The notes: generated by a model not told the origin, from the sequence alone. A stretch of 64,000 bases of DNA from Betaproteobacteria bacterium (GCA_009377585.1 WHTS01000013.1:23455-87454), one strand, 5' to 3'. Shown: positions 1 through 9,370, numbered from the stretch's first letter. Program-made: numbers and translations.

Positions 1-19
1 CACCGTTGTCGAATGCGCG

Positions 20-482
20 TTGCCAACGTGCCGGCAAAAATGCTACCGCCGCATTGCCAGGACGCTCGGTTGCGCCCTGCTATGTTGGCTTCTCGTCCCG
101 ACGCCCGCGCTGGGCCAGACGATACTGGGCGCCGAATACGATGCGTCGTCCGATGCGCTGGTCATCGCGATCGCCTACCAGGGCACCAACCCGAATCACG
201 ATTTCGCGCTCACCTGGGACAAGTGCGAGCCGACCGGCGGCGGTCATTCCGTGGTGGCGCGCCTGATCGATCACCAGGGCAAGGACACTGCGCAGAAGGA
301 TTACCAGGTCAGCCGGCGCTTCGAGTTGTCGGCGCTCGAATGCCGGCCTGCGGAGGTGATGGTTCGACTGGGCCCGGTCTCGAACCGGACGGTGTCGGTG
401 CCTGCGCGCGGCCGCTGAGCGCAACCTCGACATTGCGGTCGACATGCCGTCGGCGTTTACCGTCGTCATGCCGGAGGGCTAA
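20..482 (+). CDS. Small secreted protein of unknown function, frameshifted near its 3' end
   Basis: The reading frame from a TTG at 20 gives a Cys-containing basic N-terminus, a hydrophobic stretch (LGCALLCWLLVP) and a probable signal-peptidase site after PALGQ, so the product is probably exported. As read, the frame stops at 418. The overlapping frame, entered by a one-base shift in the GC-rich stretch about 400-417, continues naturally with NLDIAVDMPSAFTVVMPEG and stops at 482. I therefore take the gene as about 150 residues with one indel, either a sequencing error or a recent mutation. The frame is open to the left edge, so the true start may lie outside the window. No family is recognised. 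Confidence 0.5.
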
Positions 483-602
483 CCAGCCCGTGGGCCGCCT
501 GCACCGGAGCGTTGCGGCGCGCGAAGGACATTGCCACGATCGTGCACCAGCTTCAGGCGCACCTTCACCGAGGCCGATGCAAGGTTGTCTGCGCCACGCC
601 TT

Positions 603-929
603 TCATCGCGTCATCTTGTTCAGACGCGCGCGCAAGTCGTCGCGTACCCGGCGGATGAGCTGAGCGTCTTCGTCGCCGCCGGCCGACTCCGCCAGGAAGT
701 AGGTCATGGCGGTCAATGCGCGCCGGGCGCGCGAAACGCTGCGCCGCTGGACCTCGTCGTCGAACGAGCGTTGAGCCATGTCGAGATATGCCTCGGCCGT
801 TCGCGCTTCGAGCAGGAGGAAATCCGCGCTGCCTATCCCGGAGCGCGGGGTCTTGCACCCGGTCGATTCCGGTTTACTGAACGATTCGGTACGCATGATC
901 GGGCCTCGAGTTGCGGATGACAGGCGCAC
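603..929 (-). CDS. Small hypothetical protein with a helical repeat-like C-terminal domain
   Basis: The product is 108 residues, or 97 if translation starts at the internal ATG at 896 (MRTESFSK). It has no signal peptide or membrane segment. The C-terminal ~70 residues (AEAYLDMAQ, RRALTAMTYFLAES, DDLRARLNKM) match the C-terminal half of the protein at 3979-4446 (AHAFLDIAQ, QRALAAVDYFLGQL, DKLRTRIEGM) in spacing and character, so the two look like paralogous cytosolic helical domains. No function is known. It lies apart from, and convergent with, the secreted-protein gene to its left. Confidence 0.55.
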   Translation of the reverse strand: MRLSSATRGPIMRTESFSKPESTGCKTPRSGIGSADFLLLEARTAEAYLDMAQRSFDDEVQRRSVSRARRALTAMTYFLAESAGGDEDAQLIRRVRDDLRARLNKMTR

Positions 930-1118
930 TGAATCAAACCCTACTGCGCCCAGTTTGCCCAGGAAACCCGGGAAATCCTCATTGGGTTATTCCCGGGTCT
1001 GGCAATTGCTCGGAGCACTGTGTACGCTGCCGGCGGGACACTCGCATCTCCCGGCGCGAGTCAGGGTCCGCAACGTCCCTTGCGTCCTGCTCCGGCGGCG
1101 TGCCTGCGCGCTGCGCCG

Positions 1119-1772
1119 CTAGTGCAAACGGCGCGCTGTGGTAATGAAACCCTCACGCCGACCCGGAAGCGGCGTGTACCGGTACGCGTACATCAAAGCG
1201 CCGCCTTTTTCGCCTTTCTTGATCCGCGTCGCTACGCCAAGGAGGCGCGAGTTGAGCTGCAGCCCGGCATTTGCGGCGGCCGCCAAAGAGATTTCGATCT
1301 GGACCCGGTTCGTGGTCACCAGGTTGATGATGCTGCCACGCTCCAATCCATCGGCAACCTCGGTGACGGTCAAAACAGGCCGGTGCCCCACGAGCCCGAG
1401 AATGCGCCCGAGACGATCGGTTTCGGCTGCGCCAATGAAAAGGATGTGCACGCCGCTCAAATCGTTTGCGCTTTCCACGCGCCGGACGCTGACGGGGCGA
1501 CCGGGTGCGGTTTGCCCAGGCGAACTGCGGCGCAAGTGCATCTCCACATCTTCGTTGCTGAGCACGCCGATGACGACTTCCTTGTGAGCGCCGGTACTTT
1601 CCGGCCACGTCACGAAGTTCGCGAAGTTGTAGAGGAAGGCCGCCTTCACCTCGGCGGCTGAAGCGCGTAGCGGCGCTTGCGCGCGCGCGCCGCCACCGAC
1701 GGCGATAAACCCAAGGAGCAACACAAGGTAGGCAAATCGGTAGGCAAATCGGTAAGCAAATCGTATCCGCAT
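1119..1772 (-). CDS. YfiR-family periplasmic protein (DUF4154)
   Basis: The product is 217 residues with an N-terminal signal peptide (hydrophobic core LVLLLGFIAV, cleavage near ARAQ). The mature start carries the family signature VKAAFLYNFANFVTWP, and later IGVLSNEDVE, HILFIG and RVQIEISLAAA follow the YfiR pattern. In Pseudomonas, YfiR binds the periplasmic domain of the membrane diguanylate cyclase YfiN and represses it; relatives often sit next to other CHASE8 sensors. Here it is divergent, across about 260 bp, from a hybrid kinase with a CHASE8-like periplasmic region, so I infer that it modulates that kinase. The signal-peptide n-region carries a threefold R-F-A-Y repeat. Confidence 0.85.
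   Translation of the reverse strand: MRIRFAYRFAYRFAYLVLLLGFIAVGGGARAQAPLRASAAEVKAAFLYNFANFVTWPESTGAHKEVVIGVLSNEDVEMHLRRSSPGQTAPGRPVSVRRVESANDLSGVHILFIGAAETDRLGRILGLVGHRPVLTVTEVADGLERGSIINLVTTNRVQIEISLAAAANAGLQLNSRLLGVATRIKKGEKGGALMYAYRYTPLPGRREGFITTARRLH
1727..1762. repeat. Three tandem 12-bp units in the yfiR-like signal peptide
   Basis: Three successive units of GGTAGGCAAATC (the third with one change) lie at 1727-1738, 1739-1750 and 1751-1762. On the minus strand they encode repeated FAYR just before the hydrophobic core. The unit is a multiple of three, so copy number can change without a frameshift. Confidence 0.9.
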
Positions 1773-2031
1773 TTAATGCCGCCACAGGAGTGTCACAAAA
1801 ATGGATCGGGCAATTTCGGCGCTGGTCCGATCGCCCCATTCCCGGTGGTACGGATCGAAGGCGTTTTGCGCGACCAGGGAGAGCTCCAGATTTCGCTTCA
1901 CGTGGACCTCACCGTCATCTTCCTCATCGTTCGATTTATCGTCCGGTCGCTCGAAAGCCCGAGGTCGGGTGCGCGAAATGGTAGTCTAGCAGACGACGCC
2001 GGACGCTCCGGAGCTTCTCAAGAACACCCGC

Positions 2032-3873
2032 ATGCCAAAGCCTGCCTCGATCCGGCGCAGCGTGACCCGGGTGGTGTTGCTGACGACGGCAACGGCGCTA
2101 CTCATCAACGCGATCGCCTTGATCGCCTTGGATATCGGCGCGTTCCGTAACGCGGAGCTGGCGGACTTTCAAGTGCAGGCCGACATGCTCGCGCGCGCCT
2201 CGGCAGCGGCCGTCGCGTTCAATGACGTGAAGGAGGCCAACCGGGCGTTGCGCCTGTTCGAGCAGAATCCGAACTTGCAGGCTGCGGCCATCTACCGTGC
2301 CGACGGGCGTCTGTTTGCTTCCTATGCGCGCAAAGGTGCATCCAAGCCGCCTCCCATGGCGAACGCCAGCGGGGTTGATTTCGAACGCGACCGGCTGCGC
2401 GGCTTTCATACCGTTCACGAGGACGACGGGGCCGTCAACACGGTCTACCTCCATATGAACTCGCTTCTTTATGACCGGGCGCTGCGCTATCTCGCCATTC
2501 TCGCCGCAGTCATGGCGGGTGTACTGGGTATCGCCCTGTTCCTCGCGCATCGGCTGCAACAATCGGTGACAGGCCCCATCCTGGTCGTGGCAGACGCGGC
2601 CAAGCAGGTGGTCGAGCGCCGCGACTACAGTGTTCGCGTCGCGCCGCAGCCGGGAACGGAAACCGGCGTGCTCGCCGAGGCATTCAATTACATGCTGGCG
2701 GCGCTGGGCGATGAGATCCGGGAACGCCGGCACGCGGAGTCGGCGCTGCGCGAGGCGGATAGCCGCAAGGACCGCTTTCTGGCGACGCTCGCACACGAGT
2801 TGCGCAATCCGCTCGCGCCGATCGTCACGTGCTTCCAGCTGCTGCGGCGCTACGGCGGCGGCGACGCCGCGCAAGAACGGGCGCACGAGGTGATCGACCG
2901 ACAGGTGCGCCATATGACCCGGCTGCTCGACGATCTGCTCGATGTCGCTCGAATCACCAACGACAAGGTGCAGTTGCGCAAGCAACGCCTCACCCTGGCA
3001 TCGGTGATCGAAGCGGCGGTCGAGGCCACGCGGCCGGCGATCGATCGCGCCGGGCATAAGCTCTCCGTCGCCATCCCACAGGAGCCTCTTTATATCGACG
3101 GCGATGCCGTCCGCCTCGCCCAGGTCTTCGCCAACCTGCTCAACAATGCCGCCAAATACACGAACCGCGGCGGAATGATTGCCCTCACCGCCGCGCGCAA
3201 GGACACGCATGCTGAAGTGACGGTCGCGGACCAAGGCATTGGCATCGCCGCAGAAGACTTGCCGAAGATTTTTTCGATCTTCGCCCAATCCGATCCGGCG
3301 CGCGACCGCTCGGAAGGCGGCCTCGGAATCGGACTGTTTCTGGTAAAGGCGCTCACCGAGTTGCACGGCGGCGCCGCCAGCGTCGCCAGTGCCGGCCTGG
3401 GACGGGGCAGCCAGTTTACGGTCCGCCTGCCTCTTGCCGATGTTCAGGGGCTGGAGCTGGTTGCGGGAACGCAGATCGCGCCTCCCGAGAGCGTGCCGCG
3501 CCGGATTCTGATCGCCGACGACAACCGAGACGCTGCCGAATCGCTGGCCACGATGCTGCGCTTGCAGGGCAACGACGTGCAGGTCGCACTCGATGGTGTC
3601 GAAGCGATGGCGATCGCGCACAACTATCAGCCCGATACCGCGCTGCTGGATATCGGCATGCCCGGTCTCACCGGCTACGAGGTGGCCCGGCGTATCCGGC
3701 AAGCACCGTGGGGTCGAACGATGGTGCTGGTGGCGGTTACGGGCTGGGGGGCGATGGACGATCGGGAACGTGCGCGCGAGGCGGGCTTCGACCATCACCT
3801 CACGAAACCCGCCCGCATCGAGGATATCGAGCGCATCTTACGGGAAGAGCCGATGCGCCGGGTGGCGGGGTGA
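2032..3873 (+). CDS. Membrane hybrid sensor histidine kinase / response regulator with CHASE8-like sensor
   Basis: The product has 613 residues. TM1 is at about 13-36 and a periplasmic region at about 37-150 has CHASE8 features (ASAAAVAFND, AAAIYRADGRLFASY). TM2 is at about 152-172, followed by a HAMP linker. The HisKA domain has phospho-acceptor His255 in LAHELRNP. An HATPase domain follows with N-box NLLNNAAKYT and G-boxes DQGIGI and GGLGIGLFL. A C-terminal receiver (about 490-613) has acidic pair ADD, phospho-acceptor Asp540 in LLDIGMPG and Lys in LTKP. No output domain follows, so phosphotransfer to another protein is expected. The divergent YfiR-like gene is the likely periplasmic partner; YfiN, the usual CHASE8 partner, ends in GGDEF instead. 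Confidence 0.92.
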   Translation: MPKPASIRRSVTRVVLLTTATALLINAIALIALDIGAFRNAELADFQVQADMLARASAAAVAFNDVKEANRALRLFEQNPNLQAAAIYRADGRLFASYARKGASKPPPMANASGVDFERDRLRGFHTVHEDDGAVNTVYLHMNSLLYDRALRYLAILAAVMAGVLGIALFLAHRLQQSVTGPILVVADAAKQVVERRDYSVRVAPQPGTETGVLAEAFNYMLAALGDEIRERRHAESALREADSRKDRFLATLAHELRNPLAPIVTCFQLLRRYGGGDAAQERAHEVIDRQVRHMTRLLDDLLDVARITNDKVQLRKQRLTLASVIEAAVEATRPAIDRAGHKLSVAIPQEPLYIDGDAVRLAQVFANLLNNAAKYTNRGGMIALTAARKDTHAEVTVADQGIGIAAEDLPKIFSIFAQSDPARDRSEGGLGIGLFLVKALTELHGGAASVASAGLGRGSQFTVRLPLADVQGLELVAGTQIAPPESVPRRILIADDNRDAAESLATMLRLQGNDVQVALDGVEAMAIAHNYQPDTALLDIGMPGLTGYEVARRIRQAPWGRTMVLVAVTGWGAMDDRERAREAGFDHHLTKPARIEDIERILREEPMRRVAG

Positions 3874-3978
3874 AGCGCCCATTCGTCCGTGCCGGCGAAG
3901 TCGGTCAAGGAGCTGACCGGCAAGCTGTCGGCAATGCTGCGCCGAGTGCCAGGTGGTACGCTCGAAGCCCTGGCGAGA

Positions 3979-4446
3979 TCATGCGCGCCTCATCCCTTCG
4001 ATCCGCGTTCTGAGCTTGTCGCGAGCGGCGACAACCTCGTCGCGCAGCGGCGCGTCGACATTCAACTGCCCCAGGAAGTAATCCACCGCAGCCAGCGCGC
4101 GTTGCGCCAGCGCGAGGTTACGATCGAAGCTGCCTTGATCGGCGGCGGCCTGCGCAATATCCAGGAACGCATGTGCCGAGTCGCAGTCCGCAAGGATGGA
4201 CGCAGTACCGGTGTGCGCCGCCTTTTGCAGCTCGCTGCGCGGTCGGCCTTCGTCCCATGCTGCGCGCGCATGATCGTAGCGCCAGCTCATGCCCGGCACG
4301 GAGGCCGACAAAGATCTGATCTCGACATCGCGACCCGCGTCGATATGATCGGCCGCGATGCGCTGCGCCTGATCGAGCGAGCGGAATATGCCTATCGGCC
4401 GACCGTCCGCCCGCAGCTCGTAACCGACCGGGTCATCGATACTCAT
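3979..4446 (-). CDS. Two-domain small hypothetical protein
   Basis: The product is 155 residues, soluble, with no signal peptide. The N-terminal ~65 residues (SLDQAQRIA, SVPGMSWRYDHARAAWDE) resemble the whole protein at 50336-50539 (SMEQAAELA, SVSQTWLYDRPTQRWVVEE). The C-terminal ~75 residues resemble the protein at 603-929. It therefore looks like a fusion of two modules that also occur alone in this window. The start overlaps the end of the patatin gene by 14 bp on the same strand, so translation is probably coupled. Function is unknown. Confidence 0.7.
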   Translation of the reverse strand: MSIDDPVGYELRADGRPIGIFRSLDQAQRIAADHIDAGRDVEIRSLSASVPGMSWRYDHARAAWDEGRPRSELQKAAHTGTASILADCDSAHAFLDIAQAAADQGSFDRNLALAQRALAAVDYFLGQLNVDAPLRDEVVAARDKLRTRIEGMRRA

Positions 4447-6610
4447 GCGACGTACACCTCACCGAAGAATCATACTCGCCTCGGGGCGTGCGTCTACCAC
4501 ATTGCTCCAGCGGATTGCCGACTTTGCCGAATTCGATGGAAGCGCCGCCGTACGCGCCCTCCAGCAGAGTCCCTCGGAGGATTCGGTGGTAATACATCAA
4601 TCGGCCGAATTTCATGTTCTCGCCAACCAGTTGACCGGTCGCGTATCCCGATTGCTGCAAGAAGCCACCCCATTGAAACAAATCGAAGCGCGGCAGCGAA
4701 TTCGACCCGATCTTGCCGCCGAATTTCAGAGCGACATTGAACGTGTGACTACCGAACGAATACGCGCCGGTCGCTTCGGCGTCCCACTTGGCGTAGTCAT
4801 CGTCGGCGCCCAGCTGGCTTGTCGACTTGTACAGCCTCATCCCGCTGCGCCACCCGTTGCGCGGGAAATGCACGCTGTCGGCTCGATCGAAAAGCAGACG
4901 AAGCGTGTACGCTCCTCGAGTAACGTTCGACGCCCCGGGGGACAGGGTTTCGGGTCCGGTGTCGAGCTTCGGCTCGAGCGTGCCGCCCTCGATTCCCAAG
5001 CGCAGCTCGCCATATTGGCCCATCACGCTTCCAAGGTCCACGGCCGCAAGGGCGGATGTCGTATCGTAGGTCGCAATGCGGCGATCGCCCTGATAGAGGT
5101 CGGCCGAGCGGCGCTCGTAACTCACACGCGGTGCGACGAAGAACTGGCCCTCCGGAGTCAGCGGCTGGTAGAACTCGCTCCCCACGCTGCTGGTGCGGCC
5201 GATCTGTAGGTCGGTTCGCCATTCCGCGCCCAACGTGTTGAGCCAGCGTTTCCGATAGCTGCCGATCAGATTGAAGTACGCATCGCCCTTGAAATCGCTG
5301 GAAAGGCCGATCCCGAACCGCAGCGTGTCCAAGCCCCAGGATTTCTCGATCGCATCGACCACCAGTACTCGCTTGCTCGGTTCCTCCAGGAAGCGGTAGC
5401 TCACGTGTTCGAAGTCTCCCGTTCCGTAGATGCGGCGCATGTCGCGGTCGAGGACTTGCTGGTCGATTGGCCGTCCGGACCGAGTTTCCATGCCTGCCTG
5501 CGCGGTGCGCGGATTGACGCTGCGCATGGGCGCAAAACGGATTTCGTCGACGGGTTGCAGGTCGGGCACTACCTCCACCGTTTGGCGTTGGCGTAGCGCA
5601 GCGTATTCGGCTGCCGGGAGCGAGAGCCGCGCGAGCTGATCGGCCACCTTGCGCGCAGCCGCTTCGCCGAGGGGCTCGATTTTTGGCAGGTTGTCGAAGT
5701 CGCCTGTCGTGAAATCTCCCAGGTCCGGGGAAATGAGGATGTCGGTGCTCTTCAGCGAAGCCAGGGAAACCTGGACATTCTGTTCCGTGAGAATACTGAA
5801 CATCTGGCTGCTCACACCGAGAATCCCGTTCAGCTGCTCGCGCTTCAGAAGGGGTGTGCCGACATTCACGGCGATGACGATGTCGGCACCCATTGCCCGC
5901 GCCGTCTCCACCGGCAGGTTGCTGGTGAGCATGCCATCGACCAGCATCATGCCGCCGAACTCCGCGGGCGCCACCGCTCCGGGAACGGACATGCTGGCGC
6001 GCATGACATTCGCGAGCTCGCCCTCGCTGAAGACGACCGCTTTGCCGGTCACCAGGTCCGTCGCAACGGCACGAAACGGGATCGGAAGATCATCGAAGCG
6101 GTGGAATCCCTTTACCTTCGACAGCCGACGCAATACCGTCTCGAGCTGCACGCCGGTGACCAGGCCCTTGGCGAGCGTCAAACCGCCGCTGCCGATCCCG
6201 ATCTCGGGACCTACGAAATTCTTGATGTCCTCCTGTTTCTGCCGAATGGATCGCTCCTGCCGCGGCGGGCGTTCCTTGAACAGCAGCTCGGTCGAGATAC
6301 TGGCGTTGATCTTCTCCATTTCCGCGACACTCATGCCGGTCGCGTAGGCTGCACCTACCAGAGAGCCCATGCTGGTTCCGGCTATGCAGTCGATCGGTAC
6401 ACGGTATTCCTCCAATACCTTTAGCACGCCGACGTGCGCCGCGCCACGCGCGCCTCCTCCGGATAACACCAGGCAAATCTTCGGTCGCGTCGTGCCACCG
6501 GCGGCGGAACCCGTGTCCGGCGTTGCAGGCAGCGCCACGCTGGGCAGCATGGCGGCGACGGCCAAGAAGGCGGCTGCTGTAAATGGTTTGCAACGCAGTT
6601 GGCTCAACAT
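4433..6610 (-). CDS. Patatin-like phospholipase with C-terminal outer-membrane barrel (type Vd / PlpD-like)
   Basis: The product has 725 residues. A signal peptide (about 1-29) is followed by a patatin domain: oxyanion loop GGGARG (51-56), nucleophile Ser80 in GTSMG and dyad Asp225 in DGM. A POTRA-like segment (about 340-420) then leads into an Omp85-type barrel with alternating strands to the end. Family members are secreted through, or anchored by, their own barrel and hydrolyse phospholipids or lysolipids. Oddly, the C-terminus (TSHEYR) lacks the final strands and terminal aromatic beta-signal usual for the family. After SIEFGKVGNPL the sequence turns into unrelated polar residues and runs into the start of the next gene, so the barrel may be truncated. 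Confidence 0.85.
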   Translation of the reverse strand: MLSQLRCKPFTAAAFLAVAAMLPSVALPATPDTGSAAGGTTRPKICLVLSGGGARGAAHVGVLKVLEEYRVPIDCIAGTSMGSLVGAAYATGMSVAEMEKINASISTELLFKERPPRQERSIRQKQEDIKNFVGPEIGIGSGGLTLAKGLVTGVQLETVLRRLSKVKGFHRFDDLPIPFRAVATDLVTGKAVVFSEGELANVMRASMSVPGAVAPAEFGGMMLVDGMLTSNLPVETARAMGADIVIAVNVGTPLLKREQLNGILGVSSQMFSILTEQNVQVSLASLKSTDILISPDLGDFTTGDFDNLPKIEPLGEAAARKVADQLARLSLPAAEYAALRQRQTVEVVPDLQPVDEIRFAPMRSVNPRTAQAGMETRSGRPIDQQVLDRDMRRIYGTGDFEHVSYRFLEEPSKRVLVVDAIEKSWGLDTLRFGIGLSSDFKGDAYFNLIGSYRKRWLNTLGAEWRTDLQIGRTSSVGSEFYQPLTPEGQFFVAPRVSYERRSADLYQGDRRIATYDTTSALAAVDLGSVMGQYGELRLGIEGGTLEPKLDTGPETLSPGASNVTRGAYTLRLLFDRADSVHFPRNGWRSGMRLYKSTSQLGADDDYAKWDAEATGAYSFGSHTFNVALKFGGKIGSNSLPRFDLFQWGGFLQQSGYATGQLVGENMKFGRLMYYHRILRGTLLEGAYGGASIEFGKVGNPLEQCGRRTPRGEYDSSVRCTSHEYR

Positions 6611-6670
6611 TCTTCGCCTGCCTTCTGAAGCGATGTCGTGTTATTCGAATTCGGGCGAGCGATCATGCGT

Positions 6671-7785
6671 TCAGCGCCCCGGTTTCTCGATGATTCCGCC
6701 CGCGCCGCTGGCAGTCGGCGTTACCGGATGCGCGCGGATGCGCAGGGAGAAGTCCGCGGCGCTATCTGCGGCTTGCGCCCGGGAATTGACATGAGCGCGC
6801 TGCTTGAGCTCCGGAAACGCCACGCCGGTATCGAGCCGGCCCGTGTCGTACAGGTACTCCGGTACATAGCCGCTTGCCAGGATCTTCCAGCTGAACCGTG
6901 GATGTCCGGCATTGACCAGGGTATGAAACCAGATGTTGGTCGTGCAGTTGGTGGTGAGCGTGTTGTAGAACTCGGGCTGCGCTTTGAGGGCGTTGATCTT
7001 CTTTACGTACTCCATGAATAGTCGCCGGCCGTTCTCGATCGGGCCTCGCATGCGAAAGATGTAGACGTCCTCCGGCGGATCGCGGCGATAGTTGGTGCGC
7101 AGGCGAACCACGTCACGCTCGTCGGCCACCACGTAGTAGAGCTGGTACTGACGGAAGAATCCCTTGAGCGTGGAATAACTTTCTCCCCGTTCCTTGCGCG
7201 TCTCGATGGAAACAGCGAGCTGGTCGCCGCCGGCAAAGGCGAAGCTGACGAAGATGTGTGCGATAGCCGTCCCCATCCAGTAGACGGCCACCAGATCGAC
7301 CCCTTCCAGCTTGCTCAGATCGAAGCGCTTGCCGTAGTGGGCGGGGGTGTAATCGGTCTCGCTGCGGTAGGCGAAATTGCGAATGTTGTGCAGCGTGACG
7401 AAATCGCCCCCGACCGTGGCATGCGGCAACACCGCCACGTCGGCTTGCCAGTCGCGGTCGTTGGATGGCTCCAGGGCGCTCCACCACAGCAGCAGCCCTG
7501 CGAATAATGCGACGTAAGCCACGAGGGCCCGCCAGCGCCAGCGGCGGCAGCCCAGTGCGATCAGCGCGCCCAGCGATGCCACCGCGCGAATGCCACCGCC
7601 AGGCCATTGCGCAGCGCATCGTCGGACGGGCCGGCGTTGATGATCGCGAGCACGCCCCAACCGCTGGTTGCAAGCATGAGCACGCCGAGCAAACCCAGTC
7701 CCAGGGCGGCGGCGATTCGGACCGGGACATTGCGCATTGCGGACGCGCGCGTGAGATCGGTGATGGATTGATCGCTGGAGGTCAT
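6671..7785 (-). pseudogene. DUF4105-family membrane-anchored periplasmic protein, frameshifted
   Basis: The domain is clear from WWSALEPSNDRDWQ, HNIRNFAYRSETDYTP, VYWMGTAIAHIFVSF, SIETRKERGESYS and NCTTNIWFH, a lipoprotein-nodulation-like (Lnb N-terminal) periplasmic domain. The N-terminal membrane part is in another frame. Starting at the ATG at 7785 (MTSSDQSITD), a first TM and NGLAVAFA are read, then the frame closes at 7561. The second frame picks up at VASLGALIAL with a second TM. One indel at about 7576-7586 joins them into a family-typical protein of about 370 residues. It may be a real mutation or a sequence error. It lies 28 bp downstream of the membrane-protein gene, probably in one operon. 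Confidence 0.75.
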
Positions 7786-7813
7786 CGTTCGAATCGTCTC
7801 GATGTCGGCAAGG

Positions 7814-9040
7814 TCAAAGGCCGAACAGCATCTTGAGTAACCGCTGCGCCAGTTCGTCGGTCGGAAAGAACAACAATACGAGGGGCAACAGAGGCAGGAC
7901 CGCGGATGCCACAAACGTGACCAGCAGCCGCTGGCTCACCGGAATCAGACGCATATCGCGCACGATGCCGACGCTGGTGGCAAAGTCGGCCATCGACTGC
8001 ACATCCCCCGTGCCCAACAGTTCATCTGGGCGGATCGCGGCTGCACCCAGCCATTTCCTCTCGAATTCGTTCACGTAGCGCGCTGCAAGCTGCATGTACG
8101 TATCCAGGCCCTTCACTCTGCATAGCCAGAGTTGCGGGGCGAAAACGAACATCGGCCCCAGGAACATCGCTGCTTCGATGACGAGCACGAATGCGATCGC
8201 CGGGTATATCGCCGTCGGCGTCGTCGTGCCGGAGACAACGCTCTCCGCCAGCATGGCCGCTTGCAGCGACGAGAGTGCGACAATCAGCAGGGCGAATTCG
8301 GAATGCACCACCTCCAGATATCCCAGCCCGCCGGCGCCGTCGGGATGCGTCGGCACGAGGTGCAATTCCAGCCTCGCCACGCGCCAAAGAAAGTACGACC
8401 AAAGACAAATGCGCCACAGCCACCGGAGAACAAGGAAGCGAAAGAGCGTGAGGCACACGAGCCAGTACCACTGAGCCGTCAAGCCAGGTTCGCTCGCGAC
8501 GGGGCCCGTCGCAGTCGATCCGAGCAGGGGCAGCACCGGGGCAATCGTGGACATCACAACGGCCGCCAGCAGGCACACCGACTCCGGCAGCCACGAGTCC
8601 TTCCATCGCCTGATGCGTGCGAGCTCGGCGTCGAAGGCCGGCAATACCGTATCCGGAACGACGCCCGAACGCACGATCGTGTGCACGAACACGGCCATTC
8701 GCGGATCCAGCAGGCTTTCGCACCAGAAGAACAGCGGAATGGCGACCAGCAAGCGAACATGCCCGCCGATCACCGAGAGGGAAAAAACCTGATCGACGAT
8801 GCCCTCGATCGCTGCCAGCAGCAGCAGGATGCTCCAACAGGACACGCCCAGCGCGAGTCCCAAAGGAACCGTGTTCGATCCGCCTCGGACGAGTCCGAGG
8901 CGCTGTCCGAGCCGGTGCAGCGGGCCGCCCAGCAGCGAGAAATCGTCGAGCTTCCTGGCCTCGTTCGAAATTGGGCACCTATCCGTCGTCTGGCTCGAGC
9001 AAGGCGCTGGCACAGATCCGCCCGTGCCATCCGAATTCAT
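7814..9040 (-). CDS. Polytopic integral membrane protein of unknown function
   Basis: The product has 408 residues with about seven hydrophobic segments, for example VSCWSILLLLAAIEGIV, LLVAIPLFFW, LLAAVVMSTIAPVLPLL, FALLIVALSSLQAAML, AIAFVLVIEAAMFLGP and LVTFVASAVLPLLPLV. Polar loops carry conserved-looking motifs (VPTHPDGAGGLGYL). I do not recognise an enzymatic motif; a channel, transporter or signalling role is open. Its ATG overlaps the stop of the upstream zinc-finger gene (ATGA), which may be chance created by loss of mobile-element DNA. The frameshifted DUF4105 gene follows 28 bp later. Confidence 0.7.
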   Translation of the reverse strand: MNSDGTGGSVPAPCSSQTTDRCPISNEARKLDDFSLLGGPLHRLGQRLGLVRGGSNTVPLGLALGVSCWSILLLLAAIEGIVDQVFSLSVIGGHVRLLVAIPLFFWCESLLDPRMAVFVHTIVRSGVVPDTVLPAFDAELARIRRWKDSWLPESVCLLAAVVMSTIAPVLPLLGSTATGPVASEPGLTAQWYWLVCLTLFRFLVLRWLWRICLWSYFLWRVARLELHLVPTHPDGAGGLGYLEVVHSEFALLIVALSSLQAAMLAESVVSGTTTPTAIYPAIAFVLVIEAAMFLGPMFVFAPQLWLCRVKGLDTYMQLAARYVNEFERKWLGAAAIRPDELLGTGDVQSMADFATSVGIVRDMRLIPVSQRLLVTFVASAVLPLLPLVLLFFPTDELAQRLLKMLFGL

Positions 9041-9369
9041 GGCGAATAGTGTCTTCGAATCGTGATGGATGTCGGTGTTGGTGCTGGTGTTGGCGTTGGC
9101 GACTTGCGCACCGTCGCTCGGGAGCGCACCGTCGCTTGGCGTGTCGTCGGCTCGTGCGCACGCCCATTGATCAGCCCACGGGCGGTAAGTGCATCGCTTA
9201 TGGCATCCTGCGAGCAGCCGGCGCGGCAGTGCCAGAGCAGCCGGCCATCGTCGCCTGTGTGCAGTGCCAGACTCGGGTGCGCATCGTCATGGCAGGGGCA
9301 TATCGCCACAAACCCGGCACCATCGCGCCGTGCACCGCCGAGTGCGTCAGCGATCTGTTCGGGCGACAT
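9037..9369 (-). CDS. CHC2-type primase zinc-finger protein, truncated mobile-element remnant
   Basis: From the ATG at 9369 (MSPEQIADALGG) the product is 110 residues. It has a CPCH...HCRAGC zinc ribbon typical of the N-terminus of toprim primases and primase-helicases in phages and integrative elements. The rest of such a protein (toprim and helicase) is missing; after the ribbon the chain ends in low-complexity PTPAPTPTS. It is one of three mobile-element-like genes between here and the integrase at 10092. A longer GTG start at 9441 is possible. Confidence 0.6.
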   Translation of the reverse strand: MSPEQIADALGGARRDGAGFVAICPCHDDAHPSLALHTGDDGRLLWHCRAGCSQDAISDALTARGLINGRAHEPTTRQATVRSRATVRKSPTPTPAPTPTSITIRRHYSP

Positions 9370-9370
9370 G

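Noticed and set aside
2098..3798. Minus-strand 566-codon frame opposite the hybrid kinase
   Set aside because: Shadow of the kinase gene; no recognisable domain and poor initiation context.
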